A program made the translations under genes and the position numbers. A DNA stretch of 64,000 bases from Paractinoplanes tereljensis (GTDB taxonomy: Bacteria; Actinomycetota; Actinomycetes; Mycobacteriales; Micromonosporaceae). The stretch is taken from NCBI RefSeq assembly GCF_016862435.1, contig NZ_BOMY01000018.1, positions 1 to 64,000 of the forward strand. The letters are read 5' to 3'. The notes under the pieces were generated by a model. That model ran no database searches. It worked only from the letters and a program-made list of their open reading frames with translations, and was not told where the DNA came from. Below, piece after piece: positions 1 through 8,192 of the stretch. Each line of letters opens with the position of its first letter. Positions within the stretch are counted from its first letter, which is position 1.

Positions 1-41
1 TCGGCGCGGGCGGGGCGCGCTGGCGCGTGGGGGTGGGTGGG

Positions 42-491
42 TCAGCGTAGGGCTAGGCCGGCGGCCTGTAGTTCGTGTTCTACTCGTAAGCGCTCCAGGT
101 CGCGGTCCATGCCCTCCAGCGGGCGCAGGTGCTCCGGCAGGCCCAGGCAGCGGCAGGCCAGGCACAACCGCTCGTCGTAGGCACTCTGGACCGCGGCCAG
201 CCACTTCTCCGACTGCTGGGTTGGGCCGGTGCGTCGCTGGTGGTCCAGGCGGCGAAGGTCGTATGCGATCTGCTCGATCGACGGGCTGTCGTGGACGGCC
301 AGTGGCGGCACCGGGGCATCGGCCCGCAGCACGCGGTCCAGCCGTCGCAGCGCTCGGATCTCCCGGCGGCCGGTGCGCGTCCGGAGGCGGGTTACCCTCT
401 CGTCGGCGCAAACCACGGCCGCGACAACGCACGGTAAACAGAGCAGCGTCATCAGCGCTGCGGTCAGCACAACAATGTGCGCGATGGCCAC
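42..491 (-). CDS. small membrane-anchored hypothetical protein
   Basis: About 149 residues if translation starts at the GTG at 491; an ATG at 452 is also possible. The frame stays open further upstream, but that part looks like out-of-frame GC-rich sequence. The first 27 residues form one hydrophobic segment (MAIAHIVVLTAALMTLLCLP), followed by an Arg-rich, charged, probably helical soluble region with a few Cys (LACRC). This suggests a single-pass membrane protein with a cytoplasmic helical tail. I do not recognise the family. It is transcribed toward the window edge and is divergent from the helicase gene at 742. No good ribosome binding site is visible, so the start is uncertain. Confidence 0.55.
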   Translation of the reverse strand: MAIAHIVVLTAALMTLLCLPCVVAAVVCADERVTRLRTRTGRREIRALRRLDRVLRADAPVPPLAVHDSPSIEQIAYDLRRLDHQRRTGPTQQSEKWLAAVQSAYDERLCLACRCLGLPEHLRPLEGMDRDLERLRVEHELQAAGLALR

Positions 492-741
492 GCAGAAGAA
501 CGTAAGCCGCCGAGCACAAGTGCCGGAATACCCGTTCGGCCGACTCGGTCTGCCAACCCGTGCCGAGGCAAGGGCCTGTCCCGCCTGCCACGGAGGAGCG
601 AGGCAAGGTCCAGGTGGTGGCTGGCGTCGGCCGCAGAACGACCACATACAACCGGTATGCGGCCGCCGTCAGGCGCCACCTGGGCCACGCCGCAGCCCTG
701 CGTGACCGGCGGGACAGGCCCTGGCGGTACCGTCGGTCGCC

Positions 742-3381
742 ATGCGGCCCAACACGGTTCTCGGCGTCCTTGCGGAGCTGGCGCCTGCGGGCGGGGACCG
801 CGTTCTTGACGTCACTCGGGGCGGCCAGCCGCTCGTCTGGCTGGCGGACGCCGAGCGGGCGCCCAAGCGGGCCGAGATCGACCGGCTGGCGGCCCTGGAC
901 GCGCTGCACCGCGACGAGCGGTTACTGCGCCGGGGCTGGGGTTTCCTGGCCGGCGCGACCACCGACGACGACGAGAAGAACCGCAAGGTCCGGGTGCCGC
1001 TGCTCAGTCAGCCGGTTCGGCTGGAGCGCACGCTGACCGGCTATCGGGTGGTTCCGGCCGGCGACCTGGAGATCACCCCGCTGGTCACCGACCGGGACCT
1101 CGCGGCCGCGCTGGAGGTGGCGCCGGGGCTGGCCGCGCCGGGCTGGCTGACCGCGATCGGCAGCCGGGCCTGGCTGTCCGCGGCCGCCGACGCGACCGGC
1201 ATCCCGGTCTTCGCGGTCGCCGACGATCACCGCCGGCTGCCGAAGAACCGGGTCGTGCTGGTGCCCAGCGCCGGCCTCTTCGTCGTGCGGGACGTCTTCG
1301 GCGGCGGCCTCGCCGACAGTCTGCGCAGCTGGGCGGCCCGGGACCTGAGTGGAACGGCGCTGGCCGCGATCTACGGCGAGGAGCGCGTGGAGCAGCCCGA
1401 CGACTCCCCGGTGCTGTCCCCGCTGCCACTGACCGAGGCGCAGGCCGAGGTGGTCACCCGGGCCCGCACCGCTCCGGTCACGGTGGTCTCCGGCCCGCCG
1501 GGCAACGGCAAGAGCCACACCGTGGTGGCCGCAGCGCTGGAGGTGGTGCATCGGGGCGGTTCGGTGCTGGTGGCCACGCAGTCTCCGCACGCGGCGGAGG
1601 TCCTTGCCGCGCTGCTGGCCCGCTATCCCGGCCCGACACCGGTGCTGTTCGGCGACGCCGGCCGCCGGGAGAGCCTGGCGGCCGAGCTCACCGCGGGTGC
1701 CGCCGAGGGGGTCGCGGAGAAGCAGCTGCGAGCGGACGCGGCGGTGATCCGGCAGCGGCTCGATGAGGTCCGGGCCGCGCGGGCCGTCGTCGCCGAGGCG
1801 CTGCAGCGGGAGATCGACGCCGCCACCCTGGATCGCTGGCAACCACAACTGGCCGCGCTGGCCGCCGACGTGCCGGGCGCGTTCGACGGCGACCTCGACC
1901 GTCGAGGCGTGGCGGGGTGGTGGGCTCGGCGACGGCTCCGCCGCGTACCCAAGCAGCGCGTGACCGATGCTCTCGCCGCGGCCACCGCGCAGCGTGCCGC
2001 CGCCCACCTCGCCGCGACCGGCGGCACCGACCTCAGCTCGCACTGGCCGGGCCTGCACGCCGCCGAGGCGGCCCTGGCCGGCGCGGTCGGCGAGGCCATG
2101 CGCCGGGCCGCCCGCAGCGCGCGCCGCTGGGACCGCGACGCCCGCCGGGGTGCCGCGTCCCTGGCCGCCGCCCTGCGCGCCGGCCGCAACCGCCGCCGTG
2201 AGCTTCTCGCCCAGCTCGACGCGGCGCCGCTGGTCCGCGCCCTGCCGCTGTGGATCGGCACGGTCGCCGACGTGGAAGATCTGCTGCCGTCGGCGCCGGG
2301 CATGTTCGACCTGGTGGTGATCGACGAAGCGTCGCACGTGGACCAGGTGCGTGCGGCGCCGGTGCTGGCCCGGGCCCGCCGGGCGCTGGTGGTGGGCGAT
2401 CCGCGGCAGCTGCGGTTCGTGTCGTTCGTGAGTGACGTGGACGTGGCCGAGGTGCTGTCCCGGCACGGCGCCGACGAGCGGCTGGACGTGCGCCGGGTGA
2501 GCACCTACGACCTGGCCGCCGGGGCCGCCCCGGCGACCTGGCTGGCCGAGCATCACCGCAGCACCCCGCACCTGATCGGGTTCTCGGCGCGGCGCTTCTA
2601 CGCCGGCCGGATCGCGGTGATGACCCGCACCCCGGCCGCCGAGGCCACCGACGCGATCGACGTGGTGCACTCGCCCGGGCCGGCCCTGGCCGACGAGGTG
2701 GCGACCGTGCTGAAGGTGGTCGAGGAACTGGCCACCGAGGGGCGGCGCGGGATCGGGGTGATCACGCCGTTCCGGCCACAGGCCGAGGCCCTGGAGGCGG
2801 CGCTGGTGGCCGCCTATCCGGTGGAGCGGATCGAGGAGCTGGGGCTGCGGGTCGGTACGGTGCACGCGTTCCAGGGCAGCGAGGCGGACGTGGTCGTGGT
2901 GTCGCTCGGGCTGCTGCCGGGCGATTCGGCCGGGCGGCGGCGATTCGTGGCCGATCCGCACCTGTTCAACGTGATGATCACCAGGGCGCGGCAGCGGCTC
3001 GTGGTGGTGAGTTCGCTGACCGAGGCCGACGGGCTGCTCGGCGACTATCTGGCCTATGCCGGGTCGCCGCTGCCGCCGAAGCCCGACCCCGAGGCCAGCG
3101 GCTGGGCGGCCGAGCTGGCCGCCGAGCTGAAGAACCTCGACATTTCGGTTAAGTCGGCTTATGGCGTTGGGCCGTGGACAGTCGATCTCTGCGTCGGAGA
3201 GATCGGCGTCTTCTGCGGGCCGCATCCCGACGGTACGGACGCGCACCTGGCCCGCCAGCAGGCCCTGCATCGGTCCGGCTGGCGGTTGCTGGACGCCTTC
3301 CCGAGCCGCTGGAACGGCGACCCGCGCCGCGCCGCCCTCGAACTGGCGGCGGCGCAGCAGACGGTCAGCGTGCCGAGCTGA
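742..3381 (+). CDS. SF1 (DNA2/NAM7-like) helicase with nuclease-like C-terminus
   Basis: An 879-residue AAA_11/AAA_12 type superfamily 1 helicase. Walker A is GPPGNGKS (251-258). Walker B is VVIDEAS (DEAS 528-531). Motif V region is GTVHAFQGSEADVVVVS and motif VI is NVMITRARQRLVVV. A coiled, Arg/Ala-rich insertion lies between the first motifs. The last 90 residues (YGVGPWTVDL ... SGWRLLDAFPSRW) look like the Vsr/MTES_1575-type restriction-endonuclease fold found at the end of similar helicases, though the usual IExDG core is replaced by FCGPHPDG, so catalysis is doubtful. Likely ATP-dependent DNA or RNA unwinding or remodelling; the substrate is unknown. The ATG at 742 lacks a clear RBS. The 3' end overlaps the convergent MFS gene by 17 bp. 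Confidence 0.85.
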   Translation: MRPNTVLGVLAELAPAGGDRVLDVTRGGQPLVWLADAERAPKRAEIDRLAALDALHRDERLLRRGWGFLAGATTDDDEKNRKVRVPLLSQPVRLERTLTGYRVVPAGDLEITPLVTDRDLAAALEVAPGLAAPGWLTAIGSRAWLSAAADATGIPVFAVADDHRRLPKNRVVLVPSAGLFVVRDVFGGGLADSLRSWAARDLSGTALAAIYGEERVEQPDDSPVLSPLPLTEAQAEVVTRARTAPVTVVSGPPGNGKSHTVVAAALEVVHRGGSVLVATQSPHAAEVLAALLARYPGPTPVLFGDAGRRESLAAELTAGAAEGVAEKQLRADAAVIRQRLDEVRAARAVVAEALQREIDAATLDRWQPQLAALAADVPGAFDGDLDRRGVAGWWARRRLRRVPKQRVTDALAAATAQRAAAHLAATGGTDLSSHWPGLHAAEAALAGAVGEAMRRAARSARRWDRDARRGAASLAAALRAGRNRRRELLAQLDAAPLVRALPLWIGTVADVEDLLPSAPGMFDLVVIDEASHVDQVRAAPVLARARRALVVGDPRQLRFVSFVSDVDVAEVLSRHGADERLDVRRVSTYDLAAGAAPATWLAEHHRSTPHLIGFSARRFYAGRIAVMTRTPAAEATDAIDVVHSPGPALADEVATVLKVVEELATEGRRGIGVITPFRPQAEALEAALVAAYPVERIEELGLRVGTVHAFQGSEADVVVVSLGLLPGDSAGRRRFVADPHLFNVMITRARQRLVVVSSLTEADGLLGDYLAYAGSPLPPKPDPEASGWAAELAAELKNLDISVKSAYGVGPWTVDLCVGEIGVFCGPHPDGTDAHLARQQALHRSGWRLLDAFPSRWNGDPRRAALELAAAQQTVSVPS

Positions 3382-4792
3382 GTTCGGCCTTTTCGAGACC
3401 GGTCGCGGGCTGGGCGGTTCCGGCCGGCTTGCCGGTTGTCCCCGACACCGGCACCGGCGCACCGGCGCCGACCGGCGGCTCTCCGATCACCGCGACGACC
3501 GGAACGTCGTCGCCCGGGATCTCTCCCGCCGGGGTCTCCTCGCGTTCGTTGCGCACCAGCCGGATCCGGCGCCCGCTCAGCACGAGCCGATCGCCACTCA
3601 CCCGCAGCTGCCAGATCAGCGCCACCACCCCGGCCACGAAACAGATCAGCCCCGCACCCCAGATGCTGGCCGGCACCCCGAAGTGCTCGCCCCACCAACC
3701 GGTCACCGATGCCCCGATCGGTGTGGTGCCCAGGAAGACCAGCACGTAGAGCGACATCACCCGCCCCCGGTACTCCCCGTCGACGCCCATCTGGACCCGG
3801 TGGTTGGCCGCCTGGGCCAGATAGATCGAGAAGAACCCGGTCGGCAACAGGATCAGCATGGCGACCACGAAGCTCGGTGCGAAGCCGACCGCGAACTCCA
3901 GCGCCCCGAACGCGATAGTCGCGCCGACCACCAGGTAGACGCTGGGCCGGGCCCGGCGGGCGCTGCCGGCCAGGGCACCGCCGAGCGCGCCGACCGCGAG
4001 AGTCGTGGTGAGCAGTCCGAAAGACGACGGCCCGGCGTGGAAATTGATCTTCGCGAGGGCGGCCAGGGTGACCGGGAAGTTGAACCCGATCATGCCGACC
4101 ACGGCCATCAGGCAGATCGGCAGCAGCAGGTCGGGCCGCTTGCGGACGTAGGTGAGACCGTCCAGCACCCGGGCGCCCTTCTTGGCCGCCGGTGCGTTGC
4201 GATAGAGCTCGGCCGGATGCATCCACAGGTAGCTGAAGACCGGCGCGATGGACAGCACGGTGGCGATCAGGAAGACCGGACCGGTGTTGAACAGCGCGAG
4301 CGCGACACCGGCCAGGGCCGGGCCGCCGATCCGGGCGCAGTTGAAGGTGGCGGCCGAGAGCGCGAGCGCGTTCGGCAGCAGCGGCAACTCGACCAGCTCG
4401 GAGACGAAGGCCTGGCGGACCGGGGTCTCCACGGCGTTCGCGATGCCGAGCAGCCCGGCGAAGAGGAACACGTGCCAGAGGACCACCGAACCGGAGGCGA
4501 CCAGGATGGCGAAGACGATCGCGGTGACCGCGAACACCGCGTTCGCGCCGATCAGCAGCTTCCGCTTGTCGTACCGGTCGGCGAGACGGCCGCTGTACAG
4601 GGTGAGTAGCAGCACCGGCAGGAACTGCAGTGCCGTTACCGTGCCGAGCGCGCCCGGCGAGTTGCCGGAGAGGTCCAGCACCAACCAGTCCTGGGCGGTG
4701 AACATCATCCACACGCCGACGAGCTTCACCAGCTGGCCCGTCGCGAAGATGCGGTAGTTACGAACCCTCAGGGACCGGAACACTGCCTGCAC
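3365..4792 (-). CDS. MFS exporter (EntS/MFS_3 type)
   Basis: 475 residues with about 12 hydrophobic segments. The N-terminus FRSLRVRNYRIFATGQLVKL and the loop GRLADRYDKRKLL (MFS motif A between helices 2 and 3) are typical of the EntS/MFS_3 drug and siderophore exporter group. The C-terminal 70 residues are hydrophilic and Pro/Val-rich. The start is a GTG preceded by AAGGAGG at the right distance (about 4801-4807). It lies downstream of a MarR gene on the same strand, so the likely arrangement is a MarR-controlled efflux pump for a toxic small molecule (inference). The 153-nt spacer holds a large three-way hairpin. The substrate cannot be predicted. Confidence 0.87.
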   Translation of the reverse strand: MQAVFRSLRVRNYRIFATGQLVKLVGVWMMFTAQDWLVLDLSGNSPGALGTVTALQFLPVLLLTLYSGRLADRYDKRKLLIGANAVFAVTAIVFAILVASGSVVLWHVFLFAGLLGIANAVETPVRQAFVSELVELPLLPNALALSAATFNCARIGGPALAGVALALFNTGPVFLIATVLSIAPVFSYLWMHPAELYRNAPAAKKGARVLDGLTYVRKRPDLLLPICLMAVVGMIGFNFPVTLAALAKINFHAGPSSFGLLTTTLAVGALGGALAGSARRARPSVYLVVGATIAFGALEFAVGFAPSFVVAMLILLPTGFFSIYLAQAANHRVQMGVDGEYRGRVMSLYVLVFLGTTPIGASVTGWWGEHFGVPASIWGAGLICFVAGVVALIWQLRVSGDRLVLSGRRIRLVRNEREETPAGEIPGDDVPVVAVIGEPPVGAGAPVPVSGTTGKPAGTAQPATGLEKAELSSAR

Positions 4793-4829
4793 TAGGCTGC
4801 GCCTCCTTCTCGGCCGTGCGCGTCATCGT

Positions 4830-4910
4830 CGAGGGTTATTCGCGACCTACCTCGAGTTGCAGGTAGCTGTCGGTGGGCAACTTGCTGTCCACCGTCGCGA
4901 ATAACCCTCG
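4830..4910. repeat. 81-bp inverted-repeat element folding as a three-way junction
   Basis: A perfect 17-bp inverted repeat (4830-4846 with 4894-4910) encloses two complete inner hairpins. The first is ctacct/aggtag (4847-4852/4861-4866) and starts directly after the outer left arm. The second is ggtgggca/tgtccacc (4872-4879/4886-4893), has one G-T pair and abuts the outer right arm. Only 5 nt are unpaired between the inner stems. It lies in the transcribed spacer between the MarR and MFS genes. It may be a small palindromic mobile element, an RNA processing or attenuation structure, or both. No second copy was seen in this window. Confidence 0.8.
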
Positions 4911-4945
4911 CAACGTGATGAAGCGCGGCGACCGAGAAGGGCCGG

Positions 4946-5395
4946 TCAGGCTCGGGCGACCTGCTGCATGATCTGCGCAGCTCGGGCGAGCACGTTCCGT
5001 TCCTCGTCGTTCAGGCCGGCCAACTGCTCGGCCAGCCACTCGTTGCGCACCTTCTCGAACTGGGCGTACATCGCGCGCCCCTGCTCGGTGGGTGCCAAAA
5101 TCACCTGCCGCCCGTCGGTCGGGTGCGGGGTGCGGACCACGAGCCCGCGCTCCTCCAGCTTTCCGACGATCTTGGTCATCGTCGGTGGCTGGACCCGTTC
5201 GACGTCGGCGAGCTCGCGCGGGGTCAGCGCGCCGGCCAGCTGAAGGCTGGTAAGGGCGGAGAGCTGGCTGAACGTGAGATCACCGACCGCGCGGGTCTGC
5301 CGGACCCGGCGGTTGAGCCGCAGGATGGCGTCACGCAGCGTTCTGGCCAGCTCGTCCGCTGTCCCATGCTCCGTAGCCACCGGCCACTCCATCAC
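4946..5395 (-). CDS. MarR-family transcriptional regulator
   Basis: 149 residues. It has the MarR winged-helix pattern: LTFSQLSALTSLQLAGALTPRELADVERV forms the helices up to recognition, PPTMTKIVGKLEERGLVVR is the recognition helix and start of the wing, and TDGRQVILAPTEQG is the wing. It probably binds DNA as a dimer and represses itself and the downstream MFS exporter until a ligand binds. The GTG at 5395 sits 7 nt after a TAAGCT -10 box (complement of 5403-5408), predicting a leaderless mRNA; the ATG at 5392 is the alternative. AT-rich inverted repeats at 5401-5426 overlap this -10 box and are the obvious operator. Confidence 0.88.
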   Translation of the reverse strand: MMEWPVATEHGTADELARTLRDAILRLNRRVRQTRAVGDLTFSQLSALTSLQLAGALTPRELADVERVQPPTMTKIVGKLEERGLVVRTPHPTDGRQVILAPTEQGRAMYAQFEKVRNEWLAEQLAGLNDEERNVLARAAQIMQQVARA

Positions 5396-5400
5396 GATTC

Positions 5401-5426
5401 TTAGCTTAGCTAATAAGCTTGGCTAA
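5401..5426 (-). promoter_or_regulatory. MarR -10 box with overlapping operator palindromes
   Basis: Nested inverted repeats: agctta/taagct (5403-5408/5414-5419, 5-bp spacer) inside ttagc/gctaa (5401-5405/5422-5426). The left arm read on the minus strand is the TAAGCT -10 box of the MarR gene. The patch is strikingly AT-rich for this genome. Autorepression is inferred. Confidence 0.65.
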
Positions 5427-5434
5427 CGACCTAT

Positions 5435-5469
5435 GACTGCCGTCACCGAGAGATTCGGTGACGGCAGTC
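5435..5469 (-). terminator. terminator hairpin of the purine permease gene
   Basis: A perfect 15-bp stem (5435-5449 with 5455-5469) with a 5-nt loop lies 11 bp after the permease stop codon. There is no U-tract, as is usual in GC-rich actinobacteria. Confidence 0.8.
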
Positions 5470-5480
5470 TAGATATCACC

Positions 5481-6905
5481 TCAGCTGATCCAGGACTCCA
5501 GGGGACCCCGGACGAAGTACAGAACGAAGAGCACGGCCACGCCGTACAAAATCGGGTGAATTTCTCGCGCTTTGCCGGTCGAGGCCTTGAGGACGACGTA
5601 CGCGATGATCCCGGCCCCGATGCCGTTGGAGATCGAGTACGTGAACGGCATCAGCGTGATCGCCAGGAACGCCGGCACCGCGATGGTGTAGTCGGTCCAG
5701 TCGATCTGCTTCACCGCGGTCATCATCAGGAAGCCGACCACGACCAGCGCGGTCGACGCCGCCTCGAACGGAACCACCTGCACCAGCGGCGCCAGGAACA
5801 TGGCCAGCAGGAACAGCACGCCGGTGACCAGGTTGGCGACGCCGGTCCGGGCACCCTCGCCGACGCCGGCCGCACTCTCGATATAAGAGGTGTTGCTGGA
5901 CACGCTGGCCGCCCCACCGGCCGCCGCGGCCACCGAGTCGACAAGCAGGATCTCCCGGGTGCGCGGCGGCATCCCGGACTCGTCGAGCAGGCCGCCCTCC
6001 TGTCCGACCGCCACCATCGTGCCCATGGTGTCGAAGAAGTCGGTGATCAACAGCGTGAAGACGAACATCACGCAGACCAGCCAGCCGGCCTTCGACCAGG
6101 AGTCGAGCACGTTGAAGTGGCCGATCAGGGAGAGATCCGGGCGGCTGACCACCTTGTCCGGCCAGGTCGGCACGTTGAGCGACCAGCCCTTCGGGTGCGC
6201 GATCGCCTCCACCACGATGGCCAGCACCGTGCTGGCCAGGATGCCGATCAGGATCGCGCCCTTGACCTTGCGCGCGAACAGCACCAGCGTGAACAGCAGG
6301 CCGACCACGAACACCACGGCCGGCCAGGTCGACAGCTTGCCGCCGAGACCCAGCTCGACCGGCACGGTGGTGTTGGCGGCGTCCGGCACCCGGTGCACGA
6401 AACCGGCGTCGACCAGGCCGATGATCATCAAGAACAGGCCGATACCGACGCCGATGGCGGTCTTCAGCTGGGTGGGAACGGCCTTGAAGACGAGCGTACG
6501 CAAACCGGTGAGCACCAGGATCGCGATCAGCACGCCCTCGATGACGACCAGGCCCATCGCGTCGGCCCAGGTCATCTCGGGCGCGATCTCGTACGCCACC
6601 AGGGCGTTCACGCCGAGGCCGGCGGCCAGTGCGAGCGGGAAGCGGGCGACCACCCCCATCAGGATGGTCATCACCCCGGCGACCAGCGCGGTGCCGGCGG
6701 CCAGCGCGGCGATCGGGAGCTTGCCGCCCGCGGCGTCGACGCCCGCGCCGAGGATCAGCGGGTTAAGCACGACGATGTAGGCCATCGTGAAGAAGGTGGC
6801 GAATCCGCCGCGAATCTCCTGACCCAGGGAAGATCCGCGCTCAGTTATCTGGAAATATCGGTCGAAAGAGTTACGTGCGCCCGCTTCGGTGGTAGCGGTG
6901 GTCAT
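5481..6905 (-). CDS. NCS2-family guanine/hypoxanthine permease
   Basis: 474 residues, mostly hydrophobic, with the AzgA/PbuG signature: N-terminal FDRYFQITERGSSLGQEIRGGFATFFTMAYIVVLNPLIL, then the region TDFFDTMGTMVAVGQEGGLLD and SNTSYIESAAGVGEGARTG. This group takes up guanine, hypoxanthine or adenine by proton symport across the cytoplasmic membrane. The ATG at 6905 has an AGGAGGG Shine-Dalgarno just upstream. It is a monocistronic unit closed by the hairpin at 5435-5469. No purine riboswitch was seen in the short leader. Confidence 0.9.
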   Translation of the reverse strand: MTTATTEAGARNSFDRYFQITERGSSLGQEIRGGFATFFTMAYIVVLNPLILGAGVDAAGGKLPIAALAAGTALVAGVMTILMGVVARFPLALAAGLGVNALVAYEIAPEMTWADAMGLVVIEGVLIAILVLTGLRTLVFKAVPTQLKTAIGVGIGLFLMIIGLVDAGFVHRVPDAANTTVPVELGLGGKLSTWPAVVFVVGLLFTLVLFARKVKGAILIGILASTVLAIVVEAIAHPKGWSLNVPTWPDKVVSRPDLSLIGHFNVLDSWSKAGWLVCVMFVFTLLITDFFDTMGTMVAVGQEGGLLDESGMPPRTREILLVDSVAAAAGGAASVSSNTSYIESAAGVGEGARTGVANLVTGVLFLLAMFLAPLVQVVPFEAASTALVVVGFLMMTAVKQIDWTDYTIAVPAFLAITLMPFTYSISNGIGAGIIAYVVLKASTGKAREIHPILYGVAVLFVLYFVRGPLESWIS

Positions 6906-6971
6906 GCAGGCCCTCCTAAGAGAAGTGACCCGCGCATGCTTTCAAGCCGCAGTGACCTGCGCAAAGCCGTG

Positions 6972-6980
6972 TTATCCACC
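6972..6980. other. DnaA-box-like site (one mismatch)
   Basis: ttatccacc differs from TTATCCACA in the last base. It lies in the intergenic region between the purine permease and the DUF2530 gene. It is a single weak match. Confidence 0.35.
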
Positions 6981-7008
6981 GCATACCCACGGATGATCGT
7001 TTCGCACG

Positions 7009-7014
7009 TACCCT
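7009..7014 (+). promoter_or_regulatory. -10 box of leaderless DUF2530 gene
   Basis: TACCCT followed by 6 nt and GTG at 7021. Confidence 0.6.
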
Positions 7015-7020
7015 GTGCGT

Positions 7021-7266
7021 GTGACGCAGCCGAAGCCGAGAGTCGAGCCCCTCGACCCGCCGATGGTCCCCTTCGCGGTGGCCGGCCTGGTCGGGTTCGC
7101 GGTCGCCGCGCTCGTCGTCTGGCTGGCCGACGGCCCGGACTCCTGGCTGCAGACGTGCGTCGCCGGCTTCCTGGTGGGGATCCCGGGCCTGATCACGATG
7201 CTGATCCATGACCGCAACCGCAAGCGGCGCCGGGCGATCACCCACGCGGAGTTCCGCGAGCTCTAG
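7021..7266 (+). CDS. DUF2530 membrane protein
   Basis: 81 residues. Two hydrophobic segments (PFAVAGLVGFAVAALVVWLA and CVAGFLVGIPGLITMLI) are followed by a basic tail (HDRNRKRRRAITHAEFREL). This is the layout of the actinobacterial DUF2530 family of unknown function. The GTG at 7021 is chosen because a TACCCT box lies 6 nt upstream; a GTG at 7015 is also in frame. It meets the convergent DUF3027 gene exactly stop to stop (tag/cta), with no terminator between them. Confidence 0.8.
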   Translation: MTQPKPRVEPLDPPMVPFAVAGLVGFAVAALVVWLADGPDSWLQTCVAGFLVGIPGLITMLIHDRNRKRRRAITHAEFREL

Positions 7267-8088
7267 CTAGCTGTGGCCGTAGTCCTCGGCCGGCTCTTCG
7301 TTCTCCACCGAGCCGTGGCCGCGGGACACCGCGACCGCCTCGACCTCGCTGTCGTCGTAGATCGTCGGCAGTTCCTCGACCGGCGGCTCGGCCGTGCCCA
7401 TCAGCGCCTCGGAGTGCGCCCCGCAGCCGTGGTCGGCGCTCACCGCGCGAGCGTCGTCGGGCGCGAAAAGGTTTCCGCAGACGCCGAACATGGTGCGCAG
7501 CGAACCCGCCAGCGGCAGGTAGAAGCCGCAGGTGCCACAGCGGGCGTTGCGCGGCGCGGCGGTCGAGATCGGGGCCTCGGGGCCGGCGTCACCGTCGTAC
7601 CACCGCTGGGCGGTCTCGATGCGGCCCTCGCGGGACATCACCCGGGACCGGCCGAGGCCCAGCTCCCAGCTGACCTCCTCGACCGCGGCGTCATCACTCA
7701 GCACATAGCCCTGAGCGAGCCGGTCGTCGTCGGGCGCGGTCGACATGAGATCGCCGACACCGAGGTCGCCCGGCTGGAGTCGTTCGTTCCACGGCACCCA
7801 GCCCGGGGCGAGCAGCGCGTCGGGGCCGGGCAGCAGCACCGTCTCGCAGATCGTGACGTGCCGGCTGCGGGGCACCCGGGTCACCGTGACGGCCCAGCGC
7901 CAGCCGCGGTAACCGGCCAGGTGGCTCTCGAAGAAATGGGTCACGACCCGGTCGCCCTCGGCGATAGCTTCGAGGTGGTCGCCGATGTCGGCCGGGTCTA
8001 CCTCGGTGATCGCACCACGAGCGATCCCCACAGCATCGGCACAAACCTGGTCGAGGCGGGCGGCGCGCGCGGCGGTCCTGGTCGTCAC
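7267..8088 (-). CDS. DUF3027 protein with Cys-rich patch
   Basis: 273 residues, matching the layout of DUF3027, an actinobacterial family of unknown function. The N-terminal half has a WRWAVTVTRVPRSRHVTICE beta-rich core. The second half has CGTCGFYLPL ... FGVCGNLF ... DHGCGAHSE, five Cys that look able to bind a metal. The acidic C-terminus EVEAVAVSRGHGSVENEEPAEDYGHS is low complexity. The start is a GTG; no strong RBS is seen. It is divergent from the MFS gene that follows. Function is unknown. Confidence 0.82.
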   Translation of the reverse strand: MTTRTAARAARLDQVCADAVGIARGAITEVDPADIGDHLEAIAEGDRVVTHFFESHLAGYRGWRWAVTVTRVPRSRHVTICETVLLPGPDALLAPGWVPWNERLQPGDLGVGDLMSTAPDDDRLAQGYVLSDDAAVEEVSWELGLGRSRVMSREGRIETAQRWYDGDAGPEAPISTAAPRNARCGTCGFYLPLAGSLRTMFGVCGNLFAPDDARAVSADHGCGAHSEALMGTAEPPVEELPTIYDDSEVEAVAVSRGHGSVENEEPAEDYGHS

Positions 8089-8192
8089 GTATTCATTGTC
8101 CCCTACCGAGACTGATGTGCCGCACCGACTCCCCCGAATTCGGCGGGCACGGGAGGCGACGCGGCTGGCTCGGATGGGTCAGGATGGTTTCC

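Noticed and set aside
922..3462. 846-codon open frame antisense to the SF1 helicase
   Set aside because: Produced by strong GC codon bias; the plus-strand helicase has all family motifs, and the antisense product is Arg/Gly/Pro-rich without recognisable domains.
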